The translations under genes were made by a program, and so were the position numbers. DNA of 64,000 nucleotides from Adineta vaga (taxonomy: Eukaryota; Rotifera): positions 3,224,001-3,288,000 of the forward strand of contig CP075493.1 in assembly GCA_021613535.1 (NCBI GenBank). Direction: 5' to 3'. The notes below the pieces were generated by a model. The model did not search any database, was not told the origin of the DNA, and saw only the letters and a program-made list of their open reading frames with translations. This document shows, piece after piece, positions 32,358 through 46,001 of the stretch (its first letter is position 1; each line of letters opens with the position of its first letter).

Positions 32358-34053
32358 TTATTGACTATAAACAGGATATTGTTGATACGGTAAAAACTGT
32401 GATTGAGATAGATGATTACTATCAAGAAGATTTGTACTATTTTGATATTGAGCAAGTGCAACATAACATTTCATAAATAAAGCTTTTATTCGACAAGCAG
32501 ATCGATGATCTGTACCGGTTATACGATGAATTTCTTGTTGAAGAATATTGACAAGTTTATCAAATTTACTATTATTGATGGATTTGTCTTCATCATTTTC
32601 AGTTATTGTTATAAATGTATGAAAAAGAAAAAGTAGGACAGCAAATGTATCGATTAATGCAGCATTTGCAACGATTTGAGATGTATGATTATATTGATTT
32701 CTCCATATACGAACTGCATTTATATAAATTGAATGATAATCAAAATTTATCGGAAGTAATGATGGTAGATCAATTAAACGAAGAAGACTTTCGAAAGCGG
32801 ATGATGTTGACAGTTGATCATATGTAAGATCATGGCCAAGTTGTTCGAGAAGATCCATTAATGGAATGGTTGGAGTTTTAGATGTTGTTGTTTTAGTTGT
32901 TGTTCGTGATGAACGATCTTTTGGCATTGCAGTCATTCCAACTCGAACACATTTAGCTTTTCGACATGCTCGACAATCTTTTCGATTGGATTTTGTTATA
33001 TTTGGTAATGGAATTTCACACGAGTGCTTGATTTCAATATGTGGATCTATTGATGAAAGAAAAAGAATTTTTATGAGAAAATAACATGCAACTATTGAGT
33101 TCCATATTGTATTCTTACCTTTAGTAACTCGTCGATAAAATGCTTTACACGATTCACATGTATATGCACCAAAATGATAGCCGGACGATTCGTCATGACA
33201 TACGAGACATGGTTGTTTGCTAGCACTAGTACTACTATTGCTAGAATTCGATGCTGATGTGACTAGAAAACGGACATATCCTTTCTCTTATATTTTTTTC
33301 AATGTACAAATAAAAGAAAAAAAAACGAAGAATACAGGGACAGGTTGGCATCCATTTCTGGATGATGTTTGAATACTACATACCATCATGTGTACGCATT
33401 TTAATCATAGTTGAATCCCATTGTGACATTGTTGATTGATAATCAGGTTGAATATCAATTGATGATGATGGTGTTGACGAAAGATATGATGGTACAGATG
33501 GCATTGTCATGTTTGTATTCGTATACATGGGATGAAAATGTTGATACGAATCAGTTGTTGACATATATGTTGACGATGAATAATCCATTGATGTTGAATT
33601 ATATGATGGTGTTTGAGATGAGTATGGATCAATGGAATAATTATTTGTAAACATATTCGAATATGGATCAATCAAGTACGATGATGAAGCATCAGGTAAT
33701 GGTTGATAATCATAATTATTATTATCCGTTGTTTGATATTGATTTGAATTAGATGTATGATTAAAGTCAAATGATGTTGGAAAATAAAAAGATTGATTTA
33801 TTGTATTACTATTTGTTGTTGGCAATGAAGAAGTTGTTTGCCACATATCACTGGTTGTTATTGTATTACTATTGCTTATTGTTGATTTAAGAAAACTAAA
33901 GAAGATAGATTAATTGTACTTTCAAAGTTGGATCTGTCCTCTTTACCTGTCTTGTGATTGGTGAGTTGAGTATAAATGCATATTATCTTTCGTTTCCAAA
34001 TTACCAATATTCTCGATATCCGCTGATTCATCAACGAAATCGTATTGCATCAT
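32358..34053 (-). CDS. Divergent nuclear receptor
   Basis: Exons 33947-34053, 33384-33895, 33119-33262 and 32358-33046 join to 483 residues. Residues 1-220 are disordered (Asn, Ser, Tyr, Thr-rich). The DNA-binding domain starts near 225: CLVC, 13 residues, then CESC gives the first zinc finger exactly (P-box region CESCKAFYRR against the usual CEGCKGFF). The intron after RRVTK is where many receptors have one. The second finger HSCEIPLPN...KDCRACRKAKCVRVGM has the first, third and fourth Cys, but Asn takes the place of the second and one residue is missing. The remaining about 190 residues do not show a clear ligand-binding-domain signature. It is probably a sequence-specific transcription factor with altered specificity. 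Confidence 0.8.
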
Positions 34054-37000
34054 CCTCTTCGAAAGTTAACTAATATGGAATACGAAAAAGAAAAAGAAAA
34101 CGAAGTAAAAACTAAAAACAAATCTTTTCTAATCTAGTTTATTTTCAATCATAACTTAACGATAACGATGATGAAGTGCTCAACTATTCGTTTGCTTTTT
34201 CTTTCGATTTTTAATTATATGAACTGTAGTCAGTATCATCTATATTATATTCTCCACCCATTTGCAATGATGCACATGCTCTCATAAAGCGCATTTTTAT
34301 GTTGATCATGGATGTCATGTGTTTTAGAGATGTGATATATACACATCATGCATCTATATGTATCGCACCCGTATGTTTTTAAGGATAGTAGGATAATGTG
34401 TACAAATAAACGATTGAAATCGTTTTCTTTTTTTCCACTAGTAATGGTCCACTTCAACTTTAGTTAATTATTCGTGTCGATAGACTACGTATAGCAACAG
34501 TCGAATAAACAAAACGAATTCAAGTTCAAATCCATTGTCTAGATCGAAAGAAGTTCGAGGTCAATATCATTCTCGATGTGCGCATATCCAGATTCTCATG
34601 AGGTTATCTCATACCTGTATGTATATGTGTCGGTCATCGAGGTTGTACTGATATTCTTTTCTTCAGTTTTCTTTTTCGAGTATGTCTAGATGAAGAATAT
34701 TTTTTAGGATAATGCGATTCCTTCTCTCTGACCACCTAACTCATTAACTTGAAACAAGATCAATATGGTCGTCAACGAAACACTCAAATCGAGACAGACA
34801 CATACTAGTTTTTTTCCGATCTCTCCCTCGCTCTCTCTCTCTTTCGTTCTCTGAAAAAAAACCAGACATAGGAGACCTCCTATTCTTACCTTCTTCCTTC
34901 TCTGCTTGTTTCTATTCTTTTTGATGTTGTCCTAGTTTCCAACCCACCACCATCGAATGCACGGGATGTGGAGAGAGACGGGGGAGAAAAAAAGAAACAA
35001 AATCATAAATGCAAGAGAAAGACAAGATTGGTGGAGATGTTACACATAGAAACCAATCGATGAATTTTAATTCTTATGTATATTATTAGGAGAAAAAGAA
35101 AGTGCAACTTTTAACTTCACGAAATATCAATCTATACATTTCACGTAGATAATATTCGCATGCATTGATTCACACTAGAAGAAAAAGAGCGATCATTAAT
35201 ATCTAAGTGTTAAACTAACTTCTCTCTCTCTCACTCAATACCTTTTTATTTCAACCGATCATTTCACTCATAAAAGAAACTTGTCAACGTTATCGAATCA
35301 ATTAAATTGTCACCTGAGATCGTTTTTTCTTCTTTCTTCTCTTGTAACTGTATTATTATTTGCATAAGCTAATCGAGCTTGTATCATTACTCTTTGGCTA
35401 CTATTTCCTTTTATTCACTATTGTTTGTATATACAATATAGATACCAATGAAAATGAAGTAGTATATATGCACATGCTTGCATTTTGTGTTAAGTGACAC
35501 CTTAGTGTCAGAAGAGAAAAGAGCAAGCAGCAAAGATTATCATTTATGGTTAGGGAATAGATGCAATATTGGACACGAGTACATCAGACAATTGTCTCTT
35601 ACTTTTACTCTCTTGAGTTCGATCAATAGCTTTGATAAGCTTAACAGGCAACTACAATTTCAACTAAGTGATTTTGTTAAAACAAACCGACACTTTTTTT
35701 TAAATGTCATTCAGATAAATATCACTCACTTCTTTTTATTAAGTTGTGACATCAGACATTCAGCAAACTGATTAAACACATATATATATATATATATAAT
35801 TTCGGTATGTATCTGTCTAAAGGAAACCATCTTGATCAATGATAACCTACATTTTCAATGTATCCCTAATGTATTCGAAATGATATCACTGTATAGAGAT
35901 TTATCAAAGAAAAAGCATATTTGTTGATTAATTATTGTCATGTTCATTCTCTTGTTTCTTTTTCAGATGAACAAAACCAGATATGATCATCAAGGAACAC
36001 TCAATATGATACTTAAATCATTTATAAACAATACATCGATCATCTATATGCACCAAAGACATTCCGAATGTCAGTTTAATCTGAACTGAATTCAAATAAA
36101 AAAGATATATCGACTGATTTGTTTCTTTTTTCCAACATTCAGATTGCTTTTTACAATAATGTTGCACATCTACAACCGTCATACGTTGACTGTTCAGAAA
36201 CTATTGTTCACTTGAAAATATTTATGAAGTTGTTCGTTCAGCAATAGCATATAAACTATTTTCTTAGAAATATAGCGTCGATTGAGCGAATAATTCTTTC
36301 AGCGAAAATACTTTTGGTCATTGTCTTCCTTTTATAGTTATATTCCGTTCATATTTTCTTTTTGATCTGCCACTCTACTGCTTTTGTCCTTATCTATCAA
36401 AAATATTTTTTCGCTTTCAAAATACATGTAAGATCTGATCTTTAACTACTTCATAGTATTATTATCTGTCAAATCATTAATTTAGAGTGAATCGTCCAAA
36501 TAATGCACCAATATACCTTTTTTCTTGCGGCCTTGTGAACGATTACTCTACGTTTTACGAGCAAGTCAAAAACGTTTGATACATAGCAATGATATCAATC
36601 ATAGTATTGACTTCTATCCCAGTCATCAATCACCGTATTAACCAACAACGACAGGAAAGAAAAATAAAACATTCACGCAATCAAACCACACAACAGTAAT
36701 CGTTGAAAACAAAATACAAAAATTCGATTATTCGAAAATGAATGCTTTCGAAAAATTACTATATCCGAATATCACCGATTTCACTATAGAGTATAATGTC
36801 TTTCTAGATCACGTTATTTTAATTGTAAAAAGATATGCGATCGTTTTTATGATGAAATCATATGTTTCGTTTTCTTTTCATTGAAATTGAAAACAATCTG
36901 TTTGTAAGACTATCCTTGTATCTGACAGTATTTGTTGTGGCTTTTTAACTAGATATAAAACACATGGTTTGGGATATTTTGCGATTTGCATGATCGACTT

Positions 37001-37484
37001 GTCATCTGTTTTCTCATTGGTAACAAATGTGGTCTGTGTGGGCACAAACGATTAAATAGTTTATTAGAATATATAAAGAAGAAAAAAACGAACGAAAATA
37101 TATATGCACAAATGGATTGACGTCAATCTATACCTCGTTGTATTATACTAAACGTAATGGATAATTTCGAGAACAAAAAGAATAAATGTGTTTTCAGAAG
37201 AAAAAAAAAGAAGATTTATTACAGATTCATTTCTTTTTTGAAATCTAATTTATTTGAAATGTTCGCAAAATTGCTTGACAAAGTTTCTTTATTTATCATC
37301 TCATATCATTTGTAATTAAACACGACACTTGTATTGTTCAGTGAAGCGTAAATAGATATAGAGAAAAGAGAAGAAGAAGAAGTGTATAGTTCACTTGTTG
37401 TGATTTCTCTTCAATACATACAACTTTTAATCATAAAATACGATCGAATATTGTGTTCTTTCTTTTTATTATTTAGATATAGAA
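34054..37484. other. 3.4-kb intergenic region between nuclear receptor and PIM-like kinase
   Basis: No coding exons found on either strand; the longest open frames are low-complexity and lack domain signatures. It holds a CTCTCTCTCT-type run near 34826-34842 and a TA repeat at 35780-35798. Its length is unusual for this compact window, and it flanks the 5' ends of two regulatory genes that diverge from each other. Confidence 0.5.
35780..35798. repeat. (TA)n microsatellite
   Basis: A pure TA dinucleotide run of about 19 bp inside the intergenic region. Confidence 0.8.
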
Positions 37485-38696
37485 ATGAATCGGATACTTG
37501 ATGATCTTTGGTTAGGACATTCGATGCGATGGTTTGTACCACCACCACCACCACCATTTCTGTTCCATGGTCTTCATTCACCATTTCGTCCATTTTTCGA
37601 CTATATCCATCCAGCCATTGATCGACTAGTACGTAATATAAGATAGTTTTCGTATTGATACATATTTTCGTTATAGTCACCGGTACTTTCCGATGAAAAT
37701 CATCATGATTATTATAATTTGTATACTCATCGACCAGCATCAACTATGCCAGATTCATTTATCAAACCAGCCAAAACATTGAAACCATTCAATCGCCAAT
37801 ATGTCACATTGACTTGTTTGGGTAAAGGTGGTTTTGGACAAGTATTTGATGGCCGACAACGATCAGACAATACACCTGTTGTAATGAAATTTCTTCCAAA
37901 AAATCGTATAATCAATTGGGGAACATTTGAAGATGTAAGTAACAAAAACTTTCAAAGAAAACTCTTCGATATATGTTTGTTTTCTATATTAGAAACGTGT
38001 TCCATATGAGATAGAACTTCTTTGGCGTCTTCGTGGTTTATCTGGTGTTATTCGTATATTTGAACATTTTGAAGAGCCTGAACGTTTTATATTTATAATG
38101 GAAAAAGTTCCCAATTCATGTACACTATTTCATTTCATCATAGAAAGTTCTCCATTGGAAAATACGGAATTATTACGACATATTTTTCGTGAAATGATTC
38201 GAATTAATATAGCCTTACAAACATATGGTATATGGCATCGAGATTGTAAACTTGAAAATATTCTCTATTGTAAAACTGATCGTTCATTACGTTTTATTGA
38301 TTTTGGTTCAGCTGCACCTGTACAATCAGAAGATTTTTATGAATTTCATGTATGTTATTATTTTTGAACTCGTTTCTCGATTGACTTTTGTTTTTCTTTT
38401 TCCCTATTTGTCTTTGCTAGGGTACATTAGAAATTATGGTACCGGAATGGATTATACAAAAACGATACGATGGTGAACGATCTTGTGTATGGGCATTGGG
38501 TATTTGTCTATATTTCTTATTATTTCAACAATACCCATTTCGTTCGAAAGTTGCTATTATTAATGGTCGATCACAACTACCATTTACAAGTTCAAGTGAC
38601 AAAGAAGCATATCATACGATGAAACAATGTTTACATGCGAATGAATATCGTCGTCCAAAATTGATTACTTTACAAAGTTTACCTTGGCTTGATTAA
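37485..38696 (+). CDS. PIM-family-like serine/threonine protein kinase
   Basis: Exons 37485-37628, 37677-37934, 37993-38349 and 38421-38696 join to 344 residues. After a Pro run (PPPPPPF) the kinase domain begins: glycine loop LGKGGFGQVF (about 96-105), catalytic Lys in VVMKF (119), HRDCKLEN (216-223), IDFGSA (236-241), VPEW in place of APE, then SCVWALGICLYFLLFQQYPF. The hinge region EKVPNSCTLFHFII, with a Pro where most kinases have a hydrogen-bond donor, and ELLWRLRGLSGVIR are hallmarks of PIM kinases. These are constitutively active kinases acting on growth and survival proteins. All catalytic residues are present. The length is close to the PIM family (about 313-334). Confidence 0.85.
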
Positions 38697-39065
38697 AAAC
38701 AAAAACATATCGAATGATTAATTAAGAAGAAAAGCAAAATTTCATTTCGAAGATGTAGTCAACTGTCAAATGAAATCATTTATTCTTCATTTTACTTTAT
38801 TATTTTTCTTATCTATTCATCTATAGTCGATGTAGAAATTCTGTTCATTTTGTGAATATTCGAGAGTAGATTTAACGAGATAACAATCTTTCATGTAAAG
38901 AAAATTTTTAAAAAAACACATCAAATGTCCTTCATCATTTGTTTTTAATTCAAAGTCTGTCGTATGAGATGTTTTCTTATAATAAAAAAAAAGAATTACT
39001 TTAAAAACGCATTCTTCTTTTTATTTTCGTTCGAAATCACAAGCAGAGAAGAAGAAAAAAACAAA

Positions 39066-41381
39066 CTAAACAAGTGTACCACGACAACCAAAACCAGAAC
39101 AATCACCGGTAGGATATGTATCTGGAATAATTTGTGTTTCAGTTGTTAATTCCAATGCAGTACCATCGGGACCAGGAAAATTTACTTGAATAAAGAAAGC
39201 TTCCCAACCACTCATGGGACTTGCAATGGTTAAGGAATAAACGATTGTTGTTGCTGTTTGAGCCTAGATAAATTTCAAGGATAAATGAAGAAATTATTCA
39301 TGAATAAAAATCGAATTTACTTCGACAACGACATCATTTTTTAACCAAATAACTGGATTAACAATGGCTTTACCCGGATGATTTGGATCGCCAATAACAA
39401 GACGAAAATCACGTCTATCATCAAATAAATTATAGAAATAGTTTACAAGAATATCATATTCTTTTTTTCTCTACCGTTTATCATTGAGTGTTCGAGCATG
39501 ATAACCAAGTGCACTGATTGGTTTAGGACCTACTGTAAAATCAACCATAGCACGAATATAACCATGAGTATTGTTCGACGTTTTCGTCCATTTAAACGAA
39601 GGTAATGCTCGATTCTTCGATTAATAAAAGAAATAAATATAAAGTATAGGAAAATAAGTGAATTATTAACGTACATCGTAAAGACTCATGTAAAAACTTC
39701 GCATAGTAAAAAATATACTGATTTCATGACCAGCACAGGAATGTTCAGCATTTGGTAATCGTCTTTAAAAGAAATTATTATTACTTTTCAAATTAAATTC
39801 ACATTAAACTTACCTTAAAAATGAACCACCAGTAGCTGCTTGTAAATCAGTCCAAAATGCATCCTAAATATAGAATTATATTTTCTAATTTTAGCATATA
39901 AATTTCACTTACTTCATTGTCTGGAAGGAAGAATTCATCACCACCTGTTTGTATTTGTAAGATTTTGATTCGTCTATATCGTTCAAAATAACCTACGATG
40001 AAAATAAAAGGTATATATATATCATCGATTAATATATTGAAGAAGAAATTTACTATATGGATCAACAATTTGTCCCATTTTATTCAAATTTGGATGATCA
40101 ACATATTGTGTAATATTTAATTCATAATAATCATTAAATGCAAAAGTCCATCCAGCTAAAGACTATAGAATACATGGGTTGAATAGATCTAATCTTTCTA
40201 TTGTTATCAAATAAATTTACTCGATAGTGATGATGCATATTCTAGAATAAAAAATAAATGTAGAATAAATAGTATTTCATGTATGATTTTTACTCGTTGA
40301 AGATTGAGAATATCCATAACAATAGGTACTGCACCAATAACACGTTCATTATCAACAGCAGCCGTTGTCCATGCTGAAGAATATAATGAGAAAAATTCGG
40401 ATTGAGAAGGTAAGAAAAGAACTTACTTGTCCATCCTCGCTAAAATTTAAAGGAATACAAAACATGATTAATGAATAATTGGAAAAGAAAGATGAAAAAT
40501 AATATACCTTCGAAGCACCACCGATAACGAATGTTTTTGGTACAGCAATACTTAATTGTTTAGCAAATTGTTGCACAGCATCCATAGCACGAACAGAAGC
40601 CTATAAGAAATGAATAGAAAGAACGTATTTTTGAAAGATAAAAAAAGAAACAAATAATAATCTTCTATACTTTAGTCATTGGCATACGAAGAAGTATGTA
40701 TGGATTAGTTGGATCTTCAAGAAATGCTTTCCATGTCCAAGCAATAAGAGCATCTTCACTTCGACTTCGATTCGATGGATCAGCCTATGAAATAGAACAC
40801 AATGATCTTCAATTAATTAAAAACAAATGTTTACTTTGAAACGAAATGATTGATTGGGTATATCTTGTAAATGAACACCTAAACTTCCAGAACTAACTGC
40901 AAACATTGAAGTCAATGCAAGCATATTATCTTGAGGATTTGGTATTCTAAAGTCGTATAAAATCAACATCTAAATTAGAAAATAAATATCATAAATATGA
41001 CTTACTGATCAGAATTATGACCTCCATCGATAATCATAAATGCACTATTAGGACGAGTCAATTTATGTGGAACTGTAATACATAAATAATGCCACCAAAT
41101 TGGATGATCAGTAACACTTTCTATTCAAGATATACGTAGCACAAAACAAAAATGACTATCTAACGAAAAGAAGACTTACCATCTAACCATTTTTGTGATG
41201 TAAAATTAAGAATAAATAGTTTATAGTCTGGTTGATCATATGTTCGAATGACAACCCATCCAAAATTTGGATCAGCTGCACGAACATAATCATCCAATGG
41301 AGTTGATGAACTCTTTTCAATACATAAGAAACCAATAATAACCAAACTCAACAAACCAAAAATGGTTTTCGTATGTTGCAT
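39066..41381 (-). CDS. Secreted PhoPQ-activated-pathogenicity-related (PqaA) / AprA-type protein
   Basis: Fifteen exons, all joining in frame to 502 residues: 41180-41381, 41006-41120, 40835-40946, 40671-40784, 40508-40600, 40427-40439, 40294-40373, 40221-40241, 40054-40162, 39913-39992, 39814-39863, 39675-39762, 39475-39614, 39321-39414, 39066-39263. A signal peptide (TIFGLLSLVIIGFLC) is followed by TPLDDYVRAADPNFGWVV, the typical start of the family. The fold is alpha/beta-hydrolase-like with the elbow GGASKRGWT; other blocks are MIIDGGHNSD, RMPMTKASVRAMD, TGGDEFFLPDNE and NAEHSCAGHE. Bacterial PqaA and Dictyostelium AprA (a secreted proliferation repressor) are the named members; enzyme activity is not established. 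The Ser of the elbow is retained. Rarity in animals suggests lateral acquisition, but 14 introns mean it is long resident. Confidence 0.85.
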
Positions 41382-42294
41382 CTTTACTAGAGACTGTTAT
41401 ATCTCTAATGCAGAAAAAGTGTGCAAATTCATTTTCACATCACCGTTATAAACAAGCTCGGGTTTTGTTGACTTTTCTCTGATAAGATTTTTTTTCTCTA
41501 GTATATTTCTCTACAATGAGAAAGATAGAACATGATGTATCATTATCTACATGCTGATATAATCCAAAGAAAGAAATAAACCAAACATATCCGAATGAGA
41601 CTTATGAATGATAATAATCAATTGGACTTTTATCGATTATTGTTCATGTAATTTGTAGTAGTCTTTGTACTTTCGAGTGGTATCGAACAGAAATATCATT
41701 GTATTTAGTCTGATGAAAATGATTTAAAGTTCTTATGATAATAGAAAAAAGAAAGTCTATTTATCTTTCTACTTACAGTTAGTTATCTCAGTTTGAATAA
41801 TGATCGACATTTTTTCGTCTATAAAATAAAGAAAGTAGAGCATCTATGATATTATGAAATCTAATCGTTGATAAAGTATCCAATTTCATGTAAATAATAT
41901 GACTTAGTTTGAATAGGACAAAGCAATGGTAAAATTTTATCTCTAATCTTGAACCTTTTGCAAAATCATCCAGTAAATCTTTATTAAGCAATTCATTAAC
42001 AAGTATCGTATGGAATCTATTCATAAAAACAACGAATAAACTCTGTTCTATTTTTATTATTCCCAAGAAAGAAAAAAACGAAAGAAAGAAATAGAAATAA
42101 TTAGCTTTTCTCTTCAAGTTTAAGTTTTACAGACAAACAACAATGGAAAAAAAACAAACATATTCAATTCATATGTAAATGTCCGAATACTAGAAATGAA
42201 CTGACGAAATAAGAATACATTGCGTCTAGATAAAGGAATAAAGTATAAAAATTCAGACGATTGATCACCGGTTGAGGTACGTAAGAAATTTTCA
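41382..42294. other. No gene recognised (intergenic)
   Basis: AT-rich spacer; frames on both strands are short, Phe/Leu-rich and without domains. Confidence 0.5.
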
Positions 42295-44267
42295 TTACGA
42301 TTTGTTTGCTTTTTCTCTAGTTGCCGGAAATGTTTTCTTTGATTCGACGTCACTTTGTTCATTATTACGATTGTTTAAAGTTTGTAATGTTGCCAAAGGA
42401 TTCATCATTGCTTGCATGGTTTGCAAAAACTTTGCAGCTGTTTCGGGATCTGTTGGTAAAGAAAATGGCGATTGACCTTGTTGTTGAAGTGCAGGTGACA
42501 TGGTGGCAGCTTGTGTCGCTAAATAATAAGACCAAGCTAATAGAAATCGATAATCTGGTGTTGGAACTGTTTGAGAATTATTTGATGGAGATGTCAATGA
42601 TTGAGTAGAAGTAGTTGAAATCGGAGGTGATGAACAAGATGACGTTTCATGTTGAATAGAATGTTCAATAGAATTATCATGTTTATTTTGTTGTTTATCA
42701 TCTGATTTGTTGTTATTACGAACTGGAACTTTCACACGACGAGTATCGACAACTTTAAATTGATTTTTTTCTTCTTCTTTTTTCGCACGATTAACATAAT
42801 ATTGTGTAATATCCGCTTTATTCTGTATGAAATTACGTGGCATACCAGTATGTTTGTATTTGATATGATAAGTAGCAGCATAACGAGTATGAATCTCTTC
42901 TCCACAGTAACCACATCTAAAAATGATATCAATTATCAACGGTTATATTTGATTCTTGAAATTTATCATCAAACTAAATTTCACATAGACATGTTATTTC
43001 AATAATGTTTATATGTACAAAACGACTTTTCTTTCTAAGATCAAATAACTTTTCTTTTTAAACATGTCTATTAAAAGAACACATGGAACCGGATATTTGT
43101 ATTTATTTGAAGCATTAAATAGGCTGATAGTTAATTCGACTAAAGAAAAGATCAAAGTAATACTTACTTATATGGTCTTTCATTCGTGTGTACAAAAACG
43201 TGATCTTCCATACTTGGTCGATGATTTGTCGTATAGGAACATAAACGACATGCGTACCTATATAGAAAATCAAATCAACTAAACAAGACAATATTATAAA
43301 ATAGTTCGATTTACTGTTTCTCTGGTTCATATAATGATCCATAGTATTGTTTGGGACGATTATAAACAAGAAGATATTCTCCATCATCTATACGAGAAAG
43401 AGTTAATTATTATTTTCGATGTAGAAATAAAAGTTAACCTTCAGAATCGGATCCTTTTGTATCAGCTGATGGATATAAATCTGCGAGAGGAATCAATGAT
43501 GATGAACATTTTAATTTCAATGATGGAGATATTTCAATTTGATTATTCAGTTCTGTTCCTTGTTCATTGCCATCATCTAATATATCTGCAATTGGTAATA
43601 ACATCGATTCACAATTATCTATGTCACATATTTCATCACTTGCAATAGGTGATAAATCATTTCCATCATTCATCATTGTATTGAATGGAACAGCAACACC
43701 ATTAATTGGTTTGATTTCCTTGTCGTATTGTATTGAACGACGTGGTTTTTTAGTTTGTGGTTCTTGAATTGTATTGGATAAAGTTGATATTTCTGTACTG
43801 TTTAAATCGCGATAAAAATCTTGTTCACGTACACGATTTTCAAGTATTTTAACTTCCATATTTGGATGACAAAGTTCAATATGAACCATAATTGTTGATT
43901 TTGTCGTTGATTTATGACCACAATATGCACATGCGTACGGAGTTAAATCAGTATGTCGATAGATATGATTTTGCATTAATGATGTTGATGGTGCTTTATA
44001 ATCGCAATGTTTACATTGAAAACGTAATGGACGTTTACTTGCTGCAGATTGAACTTTTGGTGTTAATATTGATGAATTTGTTGGAGGTAAATCTAACATT
44101 CGTTTACCAATTGGTAATGTAAATTTAGGAGAAATCATTGATGATGATGTTGAAGATGAAGATGATGCTGTTGATGATGGTGGAGAAAGTAGTAGAGGTA
44201 ATCTTTTTCTAACACTCAAATCAAGTACACCATTATCATCATCATTGGTTATAACTTGAGTTATCAT
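42295..44267 (-). CDS. C2H2 zinc-finger transcription regulator with a CtBP-type motif
   Basis: Exons 43439-44267, 43315-43387, 43168-43257 and 42295-42916 join to 537 residues. VLDLSVRK at 14-21 resembles the PxDLSxK CtBP co-repressor motif. Two adjacent fingers lie at about 83-133 (FQCKHCDYKAPSTSLMQNH then YACAYCGHKSTTKSTIMVH). A second pair lies further on: YACRLCSYTTNHRPSMEDH and YKCGYCGEEIHTRYAATYH, joined by a HTNERP-type linker that spans the last intron. The rest is Ser/Thr/Gln-rich and disordered, with QQQGQSPF. It likely represses transcription in the nucleus. I cannot assign it to a named animal family. A 1.7-kb gene-free region lies upstream. Confidence 0.75.
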
Positions 44268-46001
44268 GATGATCTAAAGTATGGCTTATTTATATTAGTC
44301 ATCAATCTTTAATGTATATAAAGTATAGAAAGAGTAATATGAGTTGTATTCTACCTTAATCGTTTCTTCTTTGTTACTAACGTAATTTACTACTTCTGCT
44401 ATACTATATACGATCATATATTTTATTATATACATACATGTGTTTTGTTTACTTAGTTTAGCAAACAAGATATACGCTTTCGTCTTCTTCGTTCCTTTTC
44501 ACTATGTCGAATGGAGAGACTCTTTCTAGTTTATATCAATATATCAATATGTACATGTTTACTTGTTTTATTTTAAATTCGCAAATGCTTTTAACAGATA
44601 GAAAGAAAGAGAGAACACGTTTTAAATCGCTCATGCTAATAGACCAATCTGTCAATGTTTGTATAAGTAAATATTGAACAATTGCTAATAAACATCATCT
44701 AACAAACTTTCTTCTTCTTTGAATTAAATGACAAGAAGGAAATAAGTAAACAAACTCTTGAACATGATAATCATTCAATGTGCTCAATAAATATCGGCAA
44801 ATGAGAGAGAGAGAGAGAAAGAGGAGAAAAAGGATGTTTAAACGCTGGAATTAAACTGATGAAATGCACATTAATGATGAAAGAAAGTTTTCTTTTTTTC
44901 AAATCATTTACCTTTATCAATTGTTTGCTAATCGAATATTGCTATCGTCGACGTTGTCGTCGTTTTTCTTTCTTTGGTATTATTGTCACTTCAATCAAAT
45001 ATACACAGAAACGAATGATATCTCTCTTTCTCTCTTAGTTTTTTTTCTTCTTTACCGATTCAACAAGATTTTTGTCGATATATTCACTTTTTTCTTCTTC
45101 CCTCTGTTTGATAAAGCTTTGTGTAAATTGTTCTCTCTCTCTCTCTCTTCCCCTCTCCGTATGTTCTCTGCTGATGCTGTTTGAAAAAGGCAGATGGCGT
45201 CTCTCCTGTATGTGTGTTTACTCCCTTTCTCCTTCATCATTTAAATATTTTGAGTTAAGAATACGAATGATGAAGAGAAGTATAATCCGTTGATGACGAC
45301 TGTGATCAAATTTCGAATGTGTAAGAGCGCACGCGCATATGCTGTAAATCCTCACTTTCTGTTTATTTTTATCAAACGTTTGTTGCGCCAATAATTGCTT
45401 TTTATCCGATGGATGAAGTATAAGAAGAAGAAGAAGAAACGAAAATCGATGTGAGTTATTTGAGAACTTGTCATCCGTTGCACATGCATACAAAGTATGA
45501 TAAGAGAACTATGATTTAACAGAGTTGATAAGAAGAACAAAGTAAAGGTTTTTTATGTGATCGTAAAATAAATAGTTTGAAAAGACAACTATAGACAATA
45601 TACTTACTTAATAAATACTTTTTATTCAATTCATTCTAACACATCGATTTAAAAATGCAAGCAAATGAATGACGTGTGTATACATTGACATTATATTAAA
45701 GATTTGCTTGCTCTTTTCTTGTATGTAAAGATACAAAATCAAACAATTCATTCATTCTTTTCAATAGCAAAAGAAATCGAATGATATCATGGGCGGTTGA
45801 CATAGTAAAATAGGCTTTTTTTTCTTTTTGAAAACATTGGATCATATGTATGATTATTGGTTAAGAACAGCAAGCACTATGTAACACTTTTCCTATTGTT
45901 TGTCAATGATACAGAAGATTTAACATTCATTATTACGCGCTAATTTTTATCTAATATTTTGTTTTGTAAATATTTTCGATGATGTAATAATTTGTGTTCG
46001 T
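44268..46001. other. 1.7-kb intergenic region, no gene recognised
   Basis: Contains AG/CT-rich runs (GAGAGAGAGAGAAAGAGG near 44803; TCTCTCTCTCTCTTCCCC near 45133). No supportable exon or RNA gene. It flanks the start of the zinc-finger gene. Confidence 0.5.
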
